Assembly: GCF_028688795.1 (NCBI RefSeq)
Contig: NZ_JAQTXM010000019.1
Coordinates: forward strand, 30,255 to 94,254
Direction: 5' to 3'
DNA: 64,000 nucleotides
Origin: Rhodoferax sp.
GTDB taxonomy: Bacteria > Pseudomonadota > Gammaproteobacteria > Burkholderiales > Burkholderiaceae_C
Shown here: positions 8,259 through 17,366 of the stretch, in pieces
How positions within the stretch are numbered: the first letter of the stretch is position 1
Layout: the number at the start of each line of letters is the position of its first letter
Program-made: the position numbers and the translations under genes
The notes under the pieces: model-generated
Databases searched by the model: none
What the model was told of the DNA's origin: nothing
The model's input: the letters and a program-made list of their open reading frames with translations, nothing else

Positions 8259-9074
8259 TCACTTCCCTCCAAACAGGCGTTTGAGCAACCCTTGTTTGGG
8301 TGGTTCGGTAAACCGCATCGGCTTGTCTTCCCCCAGAAAACGACTGATCACGTCTTTGTAGGCCTCAGACACGTCGCTGCCTTCCATGTGCACCGCCGGC
8401 ACGCCCTGGTTGGACGCTTGCAGCACGGATTCACTCTCAGGAATGACACCAATCAGCTTGATGCGCAAAATGTCCTGAATGTCTTGCAGTGACAGCATTT
8501 GCCCCTGGTTGACACGCGCCGGGTTGTAACGGGTGATCAGCAGGTGTTCCTTGATGGGCTCAAGCCCTTCCACGGCACGCTTGGTTTTGCTCGACAGCAT
8601 GCCCAGAATGCGGTCTGAGTCACGCACCGAAGACACTTCAGGATTGGTCACCACCAGCGCTTCATCGGCAAAATGCATGGCCATCAAGGCACCGGTTTCA
8701 ATGCCGGCAGGTGAGTCGCACACAATAAATTCAAAGTCCATGGCGGCCAAGTCTGCCAGCACTTTTTCCACGCCAGCTTGCGTAAGCGCATCTTTGTCAC
8801 GGGTTTGTGAGGCAGCCAGCACATACAGGTTGTCACACTGCTTGTCTTTGATGAGCGCCTGGTTCAGGTTGGCTTCACCATGGATCACGTTGATCAGGTC
8901 ATACACCACGCGGCGTTCACAGCCCATGATCAGGTCCAGGTTGCGCAGGCCCACATCAAAGTCAATCACGGCGGTCTTGTGGCCACGCATGGCCAGGCCG
9001 GTTGAAAAACTGGCGCTGGTGGTGGTTTTACCCACGCCACCTTTGCCGGAAGTCACCACAATAATTTTTGCCAT
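8259..9074 (-). CDS. minD: Septum site-determining ATPase MinD
   Basis: A 271-residue deviant Walker A ATPase (KGGVGKTT at 11-18, with the signature first lysine) of the ParA/MinD class. [12 protein letters not shown] and [12 protein letters not shown] are the switch regions. The C-terminus [12 protein letters not shown] is the amphipathic membrane-targeting helix. MinD-ATP dimers bind the membrane, recruit MinC and are released by MinE. It is the middle gene of minC-minD-minE. Confidence 0.97.
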   Translation of the reverse strand: MAKIIVVTSGKGGVGKTTTSASFSTGLAMRGHKTAVIDFDVGLRNLDLIMGCERRVVYDLINVIHGEANLNQALIKDKQCDNLYVLAASQTRDKDALTQAGVEKVLADLAAMDFEFIVCDSPAGIETGALMAMHFADEALVVTNPEVSSVRDSDRILGMLSSKTKRAVEGLEPIKEHLLITRYNPARVNQGQMLSLQDIQDILRIKLIGVIPESESVLQASNQGVPAVHMEGSDVSEAYKDVISRFLGEDKPMRFTEPPKQGLLKRLFGGK

Positions 9075-9101
9075 GTTGAAAGCGTCTTTCAGAGAATATA
9101 T

Positions 9102-9881
9102 TTACGAGGACAAGGCTTCAAACAACAGTTTGTCCTGCCCGTCATTGCTCAAACGCACCTGCGCCGGCTTGCCTTGAATGTCTTTGGAGAGAGGATTTTC
9201 GCTGGTGCGATAGACACCTGCAATCGAGATCAGTTCAGGTTCCAGGCAAAGCGAAAAAATACGCGCTTGTGTGTTGCCGCTGGCACCGGCCATGGCTTTT
9301 CCGCGCAGAGGGGCATACACGTGAATATTGCCGTCTGCAACCACTTCAGCCCCCATGTTGACCATGGCCAGCACCACCAAATCAGCACCGCGGGCATAAA
9401 TTTTTTGACCAGAGCGCAGTGGTTTGTCGATCACCATTGTGGCTGGACCAGGCACAGACACTTCGCGGATGACTTCTTTCACAACTTCCCGTGTCACTTC
9501 GCGCACGGGCTCAGGCATGGATTTTTCTGTTGATTTTTTTTGACTGGCTGTCTTGCTGCGCGGCAATTCGACAGGTGCTTCCAATAGCCCACAGGCTAGC
9601 GCGAGAGTGGATTGGTCGGGTGAGGCGTTACGAAATGCAATGGGTTTCAAGCGACAGCTGATTAAGGCTTGAATCAATGTTGTCAAGTTCTGATTGACTG
9701 CCTGATGACTCAACTGGGAAAAGTCAAGCACCAAGGCATCTTGGTCAAAAAAATCAGGGCTGGCGCTGTCAGGACCAAATTGAGCCATGGCGTCGGCTGT
9801 GATTTGCGCAATGTCTGGCGTTTTCAGCAACAGGGCCACCAAGGGCAACTGAGCGCTTTTGATTTCAAAGGAATTTGCCAC
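9102..9881 (-). CDS. minC: Septum formation inhibitor MinC
   Basis: A 259-residue protein. The N-terminal MinC domain ([17 protein letters not shown]) antagonises FtsZ polymerisation. A charged linker ([19 protein letters not shown]) leads to the C-terminal beta-helix with [14 protein letters not shown] and the [17 protein letters not shown] block that binds MinD. The open frame extends upstream, but family homology begins at VANSFEIKS, read here as a GTG start at 9881. The ribosome site (TCAGG) is weak. It starts the min operon; upstream is the long AT-rich gap. Confidence 0.93.
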   Translation of the reverse strand: MANSFEIKSAQLPLVALLLKTPDIAQITADAMAQFGPDSASPDFFDQDALVLDFSQLSHQAVNQNLTTLIQALISCRLKPIAFRNASPDQSTLALACGLLEAPVELPRSKTASQKKSTEKSMPEPVREVTREVVKEVIREVSVPGPATMVIDKPLRSGQKIYARGADLVVLAMVNMGAEVVADGNIHVYAPLRGKAMAGASGNTQARIFSLCLEPELISIAGVYRTSENPLSKDIQGKPAQVRLSNDGQDKLLFEALSS

Positions 9882-10068
9882 GAAGCCTGAACAGAAAAAG
9901 AAGGGAACCAAGCAAAGGATTGCCAAACCATCACGACGCTTGGCGCTGTTAGTGATGTTGGCGAAGGCCCAAATCTTACTTGATTGAGTCCGGAAAAGTC
10001 AGCACACCTTGAAATTATTTGAATTTATACACAGGTTCATTTTTTCCATGGGCGAGTTTATTTGAACA

Positions 10069-10308
10069 GTGGAGAAATCTTCTATGACTTAATTTATATT
10101 TAATTTTTTAAGATAGTCGTAGTAGGTAAGGTCTGCACTTTGGCGTGGATAACTTTAATTTATCTATATAAATCAATGTCTTAAGTGATGTCAAGTCATG
10201 TGGACCAGTCTGCTTCCATGCTGCACTTCAATTCTTGATAACTCTAAGTTCTGTTTTTTTTTGTGGATAACTTTCGAATTCAAGACAAATTATTCACAGC
10301 TTTATCCA
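10069..10308 (+). repeat. Diverged 240-bp direct repeat, copy A
   Basis: From GTGGAGAAAT to CAGCTTTATCCA. Blocks shared with copy B: TCTATGACTTA, TTTATATTTA, AAGATAGT-GTAGTAG-TAAG, GTGGATAA, ATGTGGACCAGTC, ATTCTTGATAA, TGTGGATAAC and TTCACAGCTTTATCCA. By eye about three quarters of positions agree. The best-kept blocks are the DnaA-box-like words, which argues for selection on protein-binding sites. Confidence 0.75.
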
Positions 10309-10599
10309 GAGGATGATGGGTGGTTTTTGCGATGGTGACAATTTTGGCTAACTGGCAGGTAGCCAGAGAGATGCCTCGAATGTTGAAACAGCTTCGCCGT
10401 TGCGAACCCGCCGTATCTGGCTTTACATCGCATGCAGACCTTTAACAGGCTGCCTATTACTTCAAGTGATGCGTTTTGGTCTCGGCGTGGCGTTGTCCCA
10501 TGCCGATCTGCTGGGGCCGTTTTGTCGCTTGGCATGTACTGACATCACAGCGGTCGGGCGCAATGCTGCCAGTGGGCGTGAACGCAGGTGTTTTCACCT

Positions 10600-10838
10600 G
10601 TGGAGAAATTTTCTATGACTTACTTTATATTTACTTTTTAAGATAGTAGTAGTAGATAAGGGTTTGGCTTTTCCGTGGATAAGCTTATTTTTTCTATAAA
10701 AAACAACGACTTACATATGGTCAAGTGATGTGGACCAGTCCGCTTCATGTCTGTACCCAAATTCTTGATAAGTTCAAGTTCCGTTTTTTTATGTGGATAA
10801 CCTCCAAATACAAGACAAGTTGTTCACAGCTTTATCCA
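10600..10838 (+). repeat. Diverged 240-bp direct repeat, copy B
   Basis: Same orientation and block order as copy A, offset by about 530 bp. It carries TGTGGATAA (10792-10800) and near matches CGTGGATAA (10674-10682), TTGTTCACA (10820-10828) and TTATCCAAT (10832-10840). The left edge adds CCTGTGGAGAA, another near match to a DnaA box. Confidence 0.75.
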
Positions 10839-10881
10839 ATGCCGCTTTGCCGATTTTTTTCAGGCTTTGGAATCCATGGGC

Positions 10882-10909
10882 AAAAAAAAGCCCGGAGCAA
10901 TCCGGGCTA
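10882..10909 (-). terminator. Rho-independent terminator of the rquA-ccm operon
   Basis: On the minus strand the stem AGCCCGGA / TCCGGGCT (8 bp, GCAA-type tetraloop on the plus strand) is followed by a run of eight T (plus-strand A at 10882-10889). It sits about 40 bp after the ccmI stop, as expected for the end of a minus-strand operon. Confidence 0.85.
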
Positions 10910-10911
10910 GA

Positions 10912-10929
10912 CGGGTCTGAAAAGACCCG
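10912..10929. other. Second hairpin 3' of ccmI
   Basis: CGGGTCT-GAAA-AGACCCG is a perfect 7-bp stem with a GAAA loop lying between the ccmI stop and the intrinsic terminator. It may protect the operon's 3' end. Confidence 0.5.
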
Positions 10930-10949
10930 ATGTCTCGTGGGTAAAGCCT

Positions 10950-12305
10950 CTAGGGCTTGCGAGAAGCGTTCATTTTGAGCTTGGCATCGGCAATTTCTGC
11001 CTTGATTGGCTCAAGATCAGGTGAGTTTGCTGGCAACACCGTCAGAGCGGTTTGCCAATGGCCAATGGCAGCTGCATAGTTGTTGATCTGGTAGGCCGCC
11101 TGGCCGGCCATCATCAAGGCCATCGGGTGCTTGGGGGCGATGGCCAGGGCCTTGTTGAGCAGTTCGGTGGGTTTGCCTTGCAGGCTGTTGCTGCGGGTGG
11201 CCAGCAGGTCTGCATATTGGGTCAGTAAATCGGCGTCCGTGTCCATCAGCTTGCCAGTTTTGGCATAGGCGTTGGCGGCTTCATCCATGCGTCCTTGAAC
11301 CTTGTAAGCGCGTGCCAGGCGTGCCCAGCCTGCCAGGTCGTCCGGGTTGTCTTTCAGGCGTGCGGCCAGTCGGTCAACCATCTGGTTGATCTTTTCAGGC
11401 GTCATGCCTTCTGCTGCGGCTGCTGGCACAGGTGGCAGCTTGTTGCTGGCATTGGTATTGGCACCAGCACTTAAGCCGCCTTTTGCGCGGGCATCGTCAA
11501 TGTTGGCCTGCATTTGTTGCGTATCGGGTGAATCAGGCGGAATCAGGCTCAGCAGCTTTTCCCAGCGCGCGACGGCGCCTTTATAGTCGGCGCGCTGGTA
11601 AGCGGCGACACCAGCCATCATCAAGCCCATGGGGTGTTCAGGGTTCAGCCGCAGGGCTTCGTCGATCATTTGCTGCGGTTTGCCATCAAGGTTGTTACCC
11701 GCCCGGATGCCGAGCAGTTCGGCATAGTCGACCAGCAGGTCAGGGTCTGCATTCACAATGGCACCGGCTTTTTCAAATGCTTGCTGTGCCTCTTCATACC
11801 GGCCGACGACTTTATAGGACCTGGCCAGCATGGCCCAGCCTTTTGGGTTGTCCGGGTTGTCTTTGAGCTTGGCTGCCAAGGTGTCAATCATTTGTTTGAT
11901 TTGCTGTTCATCCACCGAGGCTTGGGCCATGGGGTTGATGGCAGCAGGTGTGCCCAGTTGCAGGTATATGCCCAAAGCCAGCACCGGCAAACTCAGGCCA
12001 ACAGTGACAGCCGTGCGTTTGGCGCTCCAGAACCCGGTGGTTTGATGCGCCGGGGTGGCCTCATAACTTTCGGTGTCATCGAGCAGGCGCAGTTGTAACT
12101 CATCTCGCGTGGTGTCAAAGTCTTGCTGGCTGATGACCCCCCGGGCCAGATCGGCTTCTAGCGCATGGAGTTGGTCTCGGTGGATGGCTGTATTGAGCTT
12201 GTTGCTGGAGATGCCGCCAGATTTGGGTTGACGAAGCAATGGTCGCACGAGCCAAGCCACCACCAGCAGCGTCAAAAGCGCTGCGATACCAATAAATACG
12301 TTCAT
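10950..12305 (-). CDS. ccmI: Cytochrome c biogenesis protein CcmI (CycH-like), TPR repeats
   Basis: A 451-residue protein. An N-terminal membrane helix (FIGIAALLTLLVVAWLV), a cytoplasmic leucine-rich segment (HALEADLARGVISQQDF) and a second helix near 95-115 are followed by a periplasmic TPR region. CcmI holds apocytochrome c for the CcmFH heme ligase. The TPR region is an internal duplication: about residues 135-275 (LAAKLKDNPDNPKGWAMLAR, then EHPMGLMMAGVAAYQ) are repeated at about 305-440 (LAARLKDNPDDLAGWARLAR, then KHPMALMMAGQAAYQ). Last gene of the ccm operon; its ATG overlaps the ccmH stop by 4 bp. Confidence 0.93.
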   Translation of the reverse strand: MNVFIGIAALLTLLVVAWLVRPLLRQPKSGGISSNKLNTAIHRDQLHALEADLARGVISQQDFDTTRDELQLRLLDDTESYEATPAHQTTGFWSAKRTAVTVGLSLPVLALGIYLQLGTPAAINPMAQASVDEQQIKQMIDTLAAKLKDNPDNPKGWAMLARSYKVVGRYEEAQQAFEKAGAIVNADPDLLVDYAELLGIRAGNNLDGKPQQMIDEALRLNPEHPMGLMMAGVAAYQRADYKGAVARWEKLLSLIPPDSPDTQQMQANIDDARAKGGLSAGANTNASNKLPPVPAAAAEGMTPEKINQMVDRLAARLKDNPDDLAGWARLARAYKVQGRMDEAANAYAKTGKLMDTDADLLTQYADLLATRSNSLQGKPTELLNKALAIAPKHPMALMMAGQAAYQINNYAAAIGHWQTALTVLPANSPDLEPIKAEIADAKLKMNASRKP

Positions 12306-12769
12306 TTGGAAGAATCAGTCTCTTTAAGAAGGGCTTGTGCTTTGGCACGTTGAGCGGCATCGAGCACCGGAGTGTCTTTTTGGTTCTGGTTGCGCCGGAT
12401 GATGCTCACCAGCAACCAGATGGCAAACACCAACAGCAGCAGTGGCCCAAACCAAAGCAGCCAGGTGGTCGGTTTGACAGGCGGGCGGTACAGCACGAAG
12501 TCGCCGTAACGGCTGACCAGATATTCTTTGATTTCAGCGTCTGTTTTGCCAGATTTGATCAAGGTGCGAACTTCACGGCGCAAGTCCATGGCCAGGTCAG
12601 CGCGCGAACCGGCCAGTGATTCGTTTTGACAAACCAGGCAGCGCAACTCTTCGGCAATGGTGATCAGGCGCTGTTCAACGACCGGGTCATCAGCCAGCGG
12701 CGCAGCTTCATTGGCATGCACACCCAGTGCACATTGCAGTGCGAAAAAGAGAATGATCAAGTGCTTCAT
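12302..12769 (-). CDS. ccmH: Cytochrome c maturation protein CcmH
   Basis: A 155-residue periplasmic thiol-oxidoreductase: signal peptide (about residues 1-19), then the LRCLVCQNESLAGS motif whose CxxC reduces apocytochrome or CcmG, the RREVRTLIKSGKTDAEI helices, and one C-terminal membrane helix (TWLLWFGPLLLLVFAIWLLV). The single-CxxC length matches the CcmH/CycL form that works with a separate CcmI. It overlaps ccmG and ccmI by 4 bp each. Confidence 0.95.
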   Translation of the reverse strand: MKHLIILFFALQCALGVHANEAAPLADDPVVEQRLITIAEELRCLVCQNESLAGSRADLAMDLRREVRTLIKSGKTDAEIKEYLVSRYGDFVLYRPPVKPTTWLLWFGPLLLLVFAIWLLVSIIRRNQNQKDTPVLDAAQRAKAQALLKETDSSK

Positions 12770-13290
12770 TTGTTCAGTTCCTTGACCAGGGGAATCAGTT
12801 TGTCGCGCAGGGCTTCTTCAGTGAAAGGGCCAATTTGTTTGTAGCGAATGATGCCGGCCTTGTCGATCAAAAAGCTCTCAGGCACGCCATAGACGCCAAA
12901 GTCAATGCCAATGCGGCCATCTCGGTCTGTGACCGCGACGGTGTAGGGGTCGCCATAACGAGCCAGCCATTTCATACCGTCTTCTTCTTTGTCTTTGTAA
13001 TCCAGGCCAATGATGGGCAACGGGTTGGTTTTGACAAACTCCACCAATAACGGGTGCTCCTGGCGGCAGGCGACACACCAAGAGGCCCAGGTGTTGAGCA
13101 ACCAGACCTTGCCCAGCATGTCTTTGGCTGCAAAGGTCTGACCCGGTTGGTTCAGTATGGGTGCCGTGAATGTTGGGGCTGGTTTACCGATTAATGGTGA
13201 GGGGATCTCGCTTGGGTCACGCGTCAGACCGATGGCCAGAAAGACCAGTAAGACAATAAATATTCCCAAGGGAATCAACGCCTTTTTCAT
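12766..13290 (-). CDS. ccmG: Thiol:disulfide interchange protein CcmG/DsbE
   Basis: A 174-residue membrane-anchored thioredoxin-fold protein. An N-terminal helix (LIPLGIFIVLLVFLAIGL) anchors it in the inner membrane with the domain in the periplasm. The active site is WASWCVACRQEHP, in the CcmG-specific WCxxC context. It delivers reductant from CcdA/DsbD to CcmH or apocytochrome. It overlaps the ccmF stop by 4 bp and ccmH by 4 bp. Confidence 0.95.
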   Translation of the reverse strand: MKKALIPLGIFIVLLVFLAIGLTRDPSEIPSPLIGKPAPTFTAPILNQPGQTFAAKDMLGKVWLLNTWASWCVACRQEHPLLVEFVKTNPLPIIGLDYKDKEEDGMKWLARYGDPYTVAVTDRDGRIGIDFGVYGVPESFLIDKAGIIRYKQIGPFTEEALRDKLIPLVKELNK

Positions 13291-15254
13291 GCCGCAACAC
13301 CCTTGATGTCATTCATGCCCAGTTTTGCAGCAACTTTTTTACGGTAGCGTTTGTCCATGGCGGCCATGCCGCCGCCAAGCGCCATGAACAGGCAGCCTAC
13401 CCAGATCCAGGCAACAAACGGCTTGTGGTAGACCCGCATGGCCCAGGCGGGCTTGCCAACGCCATCGAGTTTCTCACCCAATGACACATACACATCACGT
13501 GTCAGACTGGTGTCAATGGCCGCTTCTGTCATGGGCATGGTGGATGAAAAATAGGTGCGTTTTTCAGGGTGCAATATGCGCAGCACCCGGTCGCCCTTGA
13601 TGAGTTCTACCGCGCCACGATCCGCTTTGTAATTGGGACCGGCCACTTCACTGATGCCGGTCAGACGGAAGGTGTAGCCACCCACTTCAACCGTGTCACC
13701 GACAGTCATACGCACGTCTTTTTCGGTCTCATACCCTTTGACCATGGTGATGCCGACCACACATACGGCAATGCCGATGTGCGCCACGTGCATGCCCCAA
13801 TAAGAAATGGGTGTGGATTTCCAGTTGGCGGTGTCTTTGAACTGGCGAACCATTTGCACAAAAGAGGCCAGCACGATCCAGATCGACAAGGTCAAGCCCA
13901 CAGCCACCAGGGCAGACCACGTGCCAGCGAGCAGCGGCGCGGTGCAACCCAAAAGGACAGAGACGATGGCCACCGGGCGGAGTTTTTTGGTCAGGTCAGC
14001 CACCGTGTCGTTTTTCCAGCGGGCATAACTGCCAACCACCATGAAAAACAGCACTGGAATCATGATGGGTGCAAAGACGGCATTGAAGTAGGGTGGGCCC
14101 ACCGACAGTTTGCCCAGATTCAAGGCGTCGATGATCAAGGGGTAGAGCGTGCCCAACAACACGGCAGCTGCGGCTGTGGTCAGAAGCACGTTGTTCACCA
14201 GCAAAAAGGTTTCACGTGACACCAGCGAAAACGAACCGCCAGATCGCACCTTGCCAGAACGCGCTGCGAACAAGATCAAGGAACCGCCCACCACCACGGC
14301 CAGAAACATCAAAATGAACACGCCGCGTTTCGGATCGGTGGCAAAGGCGTGCACCGAAGTCAACACGCCCGAGCGCACCAGGAAGGTACCGAGCAAACTC
14401 ATCGAGAACGCTATCAGGGACAGCATGATGGTCCAGCTTCTGAACAAGCCGCGTTTTTCAGTGACGGCCAGTGAGTGAATCAAGGCGGTGCCAACCAGCC
14501 ACGGCAGGAAGGACGCGTTTTCAACCGGGTCCCAGAACCACCAGCCGCCCCAGCCAAGTTCGTAATACGCCCACCACGAGCCCATGGCAATGCCAATGGT
14601 CAGACAGATCCAGGCGGCAGTGGCCCACGGGCGGGTCCAGCGTGCCCAAGCGGCGTCAAGGCGGCCATTCAGCAATGCAGCAATTGAAAAGGCAAACGGA
14701 ATGGCCATACCGACATAACCCATGTAGAGCATGGGTGGGTGAAACACCAGCCCCGGGTCTTGCAGCAGGGGATTCAGGTCACGGCCATCGGCCGGGATGT
14801 CGCTTAGGCGAACAAACGGGTTGGACGTGAACAGCATGAAGAGCAAGAAGCCCACGGCGATCAAGCCCAGCACACCCAGCACGCGCGACACCATCACGTC
14901 TGGCAATTGGCGCGAGAAGATCGACACCGCCATCATCCAGGTGCACAGCATCAGAAGCCACAACAACAGCGAGCCTTCATGGCCGCCCCAGACCGCTGCG
15001 ATGCGGTACATGTCAGGCAATTGGGTGTTGGAGTGCTGTGCCACGTACAACACTGAAAAGTCGTTGGTGTAGAACGCGTAGGTGAGGCAAAGAAAAGAGA
15101 AGCCGGTGAGCAGCCACAAGGCTTGTGCACCGGGCCTGGCCAGTGCCATCCAGTCAGCGCGCCCATTTTGGCCACCTGCCAAACTTAAGGTGCCCAGTGC
15201 TGCGGCAACCAGCAGGGCAAGAATCAGTGCGAAATGGCCAAGTTCAGGAATCAT
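13287..15254 (-). CDS. ccmF: Heme lyase CcmF
   Basis: A 655-residue polytopic protein of the heme-handling superfamily. The WWD motif is WGGWWFWDPVENASFLPW (about residues 234-251), flanked by conserved histidines, with a large periplasmic domain before the last helix. It attaches heme from holo-CcmE to apocytochrome c CXXCH motifs together with CcmH and CcmI. Length is normal. The 64-bp gap to ccmE is the largest inside the operon. Confidence 0.97.
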   Translation of the reverse strand: MIPELGHFALILALLVAAALGTLSLAGGQNGRADWMALARPGAQALWLLTGFSFLCLTYAFYTNDFSVLYVAQHSNTQLPDMYRIAAVWGGHEGSLLLWLLMLCTWMMAVSIFSRQLPDVMVSRVLGVLGLIAVGFLLFMLFTSNPFVRLSDIPADGRDLNPLLQDPGLVFHPPMLYMGYVGMAIPFAFSIAALLNGRLDAAWARWTRPWATAAWICLTIGIAMGSWWAYYELGWGGWWFWDPVENASFLPWLVGTALIHSLAVTEKRGLFRSWTIMLSLIAFSMSLLGTFLVRSGVLTSVHAFATDPKRGVFILMFLAVVVGGSLILFAARSGKVRSGGSFSLVSRETFLLVNNVLLTTAAAAVLLGTLYPLIIDALNLGKLSVGPPYFNAVFAPIMIPVLFFMVVGSYARWKNDTVADLTKKLRPVAIVSVLLGCTAPLLAGTWSALVAVGLTLSIWIVLASFVQMVRQFKDTANWKSTPISYWGMHVAHIGIAVCVVGITMVKGYETEKDVRMTVGDTVEVGGYTFRLTGISEVAGPNYKADRGAVELIKGDRVLRILHPEKRTYFSSTMPMTEAAIDTSLTRDVYVSLGEKLDGVGKPAWAMRVYHKPFVAWIWVGCLFMALGGGMAAMDKRYRKKVAAKLGMNDIKGVAA

Positions 15255-15318
15255 GGGGCGTCTCGGTGCGTGGATAGAAGCGGGTTTGCGGTTGGGTGCG
15301 AGGGAATGAAAAGACGCG

Positions 15319-15762
15319 TTACTTCAATGTCTTGTTGGCTTTTTCCAGGGCCGCCTGGTCCATGGCGTGCTGGGCTTCAGGTGGCATGTAGTTTTCATCA
15401 TGCTTGGCTAACACTTCAGAGGCGGTGAATTTGCCGTCACCCTTGAGTTGGCCTTGTGCCACCACGCCTTTGCCTTCCTTGAATAAATCTGGCAGGATGC
15501 CTGTGTAGGTCACGGGCACATCCTTGACGGTGTCGGTCACCACAAACGAAACAGTCAGGTTGTCACGTTTGACGGTGCCTTCCTTGACCATGCCGCCAAT
15601 GCGAAAGGTACGGTTTTTTGGTGCTTCGCCGGACTCCACTTGGCTGGGGGTAAAGAAAAACACCAGGTTGCTCTGGAAAGCATTCAGGACGAAGTAGGCG
15701 GCAATGCCGATGGCGGCCAGGCCACCCACAATCATGGCGGCGCGTTTGTGACGAGGTTTCAT
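15319..15762 (-). CDS. ccmE: Periplasmic heme chaperone CcmE
   Basis: A 147-residue protein: an N-terminal anchor helix ([19 protein letters not shown]), an OB-fold domain with [11 protein letters not shown], and the heme-binding motif [12 protein letters not shown] near residue 125, whose His bonds covalently to the heme vinyl. It receives heme from CcmC and passes it to CcmF. Overlaps ccmD by 4 bp. Confidence 0.96.
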   Translation of the reverse strand: MKPRHKRAAMIVGGLAAIGIAAYFVLNAFQSNLVFFFTPSQVESGEAPKNRTFRIGGMVKEGTVKRDNLTVSFVVTDTVKDVPVTYTGILPDLFKEGKGVVAQGQLKGDGKFTASEVLAKHDENYMPPEAQHAMDQAALEKANKTLK

Positions 15763-15950
15763 GGATTTAGTGAAGTTGAATCAGTGTGTGAGTCGGTTTC
15801 GTTCAAAAGGTTTCGCAAGATGTCGCGGCGTTTGGCGCGCACTTGCCAGACCTCGGCAATGACCACCAACGCGGAAATGCCAAAACTCCACCAGACATAA
15901 AAGGCGTAGCCGCCCATGTGAAAAAAATCTGCCACGCTAAGCCACTGCAT
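15759..15950 (-). CDS. ccmD: Heme exporter accessory protein CcmD
   Basis: A 63-residue one-helix membrane protein with the CcmD pattern: [16 protein letters not shown], a hydrophobic core, then a basic stretch ([12 protein letters not shown]). It stabilises the CcmC-CcmE complex and its release by CcmAB. It overlaps ccmC by 14 bp and ccmE by 4 bp. Confidence 0.92.
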   Translation of the reverse strand: MQWLSVADFFHMGGYAFYVWWSFGISALVVIAEVWQVRAKRRDILRNLLNETDSHTDSTSLNP

Positions 15951-16674
15951 GTTTCACCCAATCTGTATGACGTTCGCGTTCAAGAATGATGTTGCGTACC
16001 CGAACCAGTGCGATGGCAATGGTGTACATCCAGAACGCCAGCACCATGATCAGCATGCCGGCCAGCATGGGTGTGGCCATACTGGCGCCCTTCATGGAGA
16101 CTGATGCACCTTGGTGCAGGGTGTTCCACCACTTAACCGAGAAGTAAATGATGGGCACATTCACCGCGCCCACCAGTGCCAGCACCGCACAGGCCTTGTC
16201 GGCGCGGCGTGGGTCGTCAATGCTGGACTGCAAGGCCAGAAAGCCCAGGTACAAGAACAGCAAGATCAGCTCGGACGTGAGCCTTGCGTCCCAGACCCAC
16301 CAGGCACCCCACATCGGTTTACCCCAAAACGCACCTGTTACCAGGGACAAGAACGCGAACAGCGCCCCGGTAGGCGCCAACGCCGAGGCCATCATGCCAG
16401 AGAGCCGCGTGTTGAATGCCAGGCCAAAGCCCGCCCAGCCTGCCATGACCAGGTAAATGAACATTGACATTTGAGAGGCTGGCACGTGCACAAAAATGAT
16501 GCGGTAGCCCTGGCCTTGCTGGGCGTCGATGGGCGCGACGAAAAATGAAATCCAGAGCCCAACCAAGGTGAGCACCGCCGCGAACGCGGCAAACCAGGGC
16601 CACATGCGGCCCGCAAGATAGTAGAAGTTTTGCGGTGACGCAAACTTGAACCAATGAATCACACGTGTTTTCAT
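15937..16674 (-). CDS. ccmC: Heme exporter protein CcmC
   Basis: A 245-residue protein with six membrane helices. It has a periplasmic WWD motif (WGAWWVWDARLTSELILL, around 120-137) and flanking histidines (first in FVHVPASQMS, around 62-64). It loads heme onto CcmE. Overlaps ccmB by 4 bp. Confidence 0.96.
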   Translation of the reverse strand: MKTRVIHWFKFASPQNFYYLAGRMWPWFAAFAAVLTLVGLWISFFVAPIDAQQGQGYRIIFVHVPASQMSMFIYLVMAGWAGFGLAFNTRLSGMMASALAPTGALFAFLSLVTGAFWGKPMWGAWWVWDARLTSELILLFLYLGFLALQSSIDDPRRADKACAVLALVGAVNVPIIYFSVKWWNTLHQGASVSMKGASMATPMLAGMLIMVLAFWMYTIAIALVRVRNIILERERHTDWVKHAVA

Positions 16675-17366
16675 TCCAACGAAATCCTCAAGGCGGCCGC
16701 TGTGGCCAAAGGTGAGAAAAAGAGCGACAGCACCAACAGGGCGGCCAACAGCGACAGGTGCCCGCCAATGCCCAAGCCAGCGGCATCGGCTTCAACCGCA
16801 CCAGCGCCAAAGATTAGCACCGGAATATAAAGCGGCAGGATCAATAAAGACAGCAAAACCCCTGCACCGCGTACGCCTAAGGTGAGTGCGGCGCCAATGC
16901 TGCCAATCAGACTTAAGGTAGGCGTACCCAGCAACAGGCTCAGCATCAAAATGCCCAGTGCCCTGCCATCCAGACCAAATTGCAGGCCAAGTACCGGTGC
17001 AACCAGCACCAGGGGTAAGCCCGAAAGTAAAAAATGGGCCAGGGCTTTGGCCAGCACCAGCAAGCCCAGCGGCGTGCCTGAAAGTGCCATTTGTTCAAGT
17101 GAGCCATCGGCATAGTCGGTGGCAAACATGCGCTGCAGTGACAGCATGGCAGCCAGCAGGGCACTGACCCACAACACACCCGGCGCCATGCGCAGCAGTA
17201 AATTGGATTCGGCACCCACTCCCAGCGGAAACAGGCTGGCAATCACCATGAAGAAAATCAGCGGTGTCAGCACCTCGCCTTTTTGTCGCATGCCCAGCGA
17301 GATCTCACGCTTGAGCACGGCCAGCATGACCTGGCTGGTGCCAAGGGTTTGAATGGATGTGCTCAT
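16671..17366 (-). CDS. ccmB: Heme exporter ABC permease CcmB
   Basis: A 231-residue six-helix permease. The conserved N-terminal AVLKREISLGMRQKGEVLTP amphipathic entry and FPLGVG are typical CcmB. It works with CcmA to release holo-CcmE from CcmC. The frame runs upstream inside ccmA; ATG 17366, overlapping the ccmA stop in ATGA, begins the family homology. Confidence 0.94.
   Translation of the reverse strand: MSTSIQTLGTSQVMLAVLKREISLGMRQKGEVLTPLIFFMVIASLFPLGVGAESNLLLRMAPGVLWVSALLAAMLSLQRMFATDYADGSLEQMALSGTPLGLLVLAKALAHFLLSGLPLVLVAPVLGLQFGLDGRALGILMLSLLLGTPTLSLIGSIGAALTLGVRGAGVLLSLLILPLYIPVLIFGAGAVEADAAGLGIGGHLSLLAALLVLSLFFSPLATAAALRISLE

Larger units (their letters stand above)
9882..10949. 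other. 1.07-kb gene-free AT-rich region with a cluster of DnaA-box-like 9-mers
   Basis: No convincing gene lies between minC and ccmI; short frames here lack ribosome sites and family features. The region holds two diverged copies of a ~240-bp segment (10069-10308 and 10600-10838) around a GC-richer 290-bp spacer. 9-mers matching the DnaA consensus TTATNCACA on either strand: TTATACACA 10025-10033, TGTGGATAA 10262-10270 and 10792-10800, TTATTCACA 10290-10298. Near matches: CGTGGATAA 10144 and 10674, TTGTTCACA 10820, TTATCCA at 10302 and 10832. AT-rich runs (10089-10111, 10621-10640) could be unwinding elements. Candidate origin or DnaA-titration locus; dnaA itself is not in the window. Confidence 0.5.

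Noticed and set aside
10302..10535. 77-codon minus-strand frame inside the AT-rich gap
   Set aside because: Crosses the repeat boundary, ends in low-complexity residues and has no ribosome site; the region is better explained as DnaA-box repeats.
9882..10949. Treating the DnaA-box cluster as the proven replication origin
   Set aside because: No dnaA in the window and no change of gene strand bias here; kept as a candidate only.
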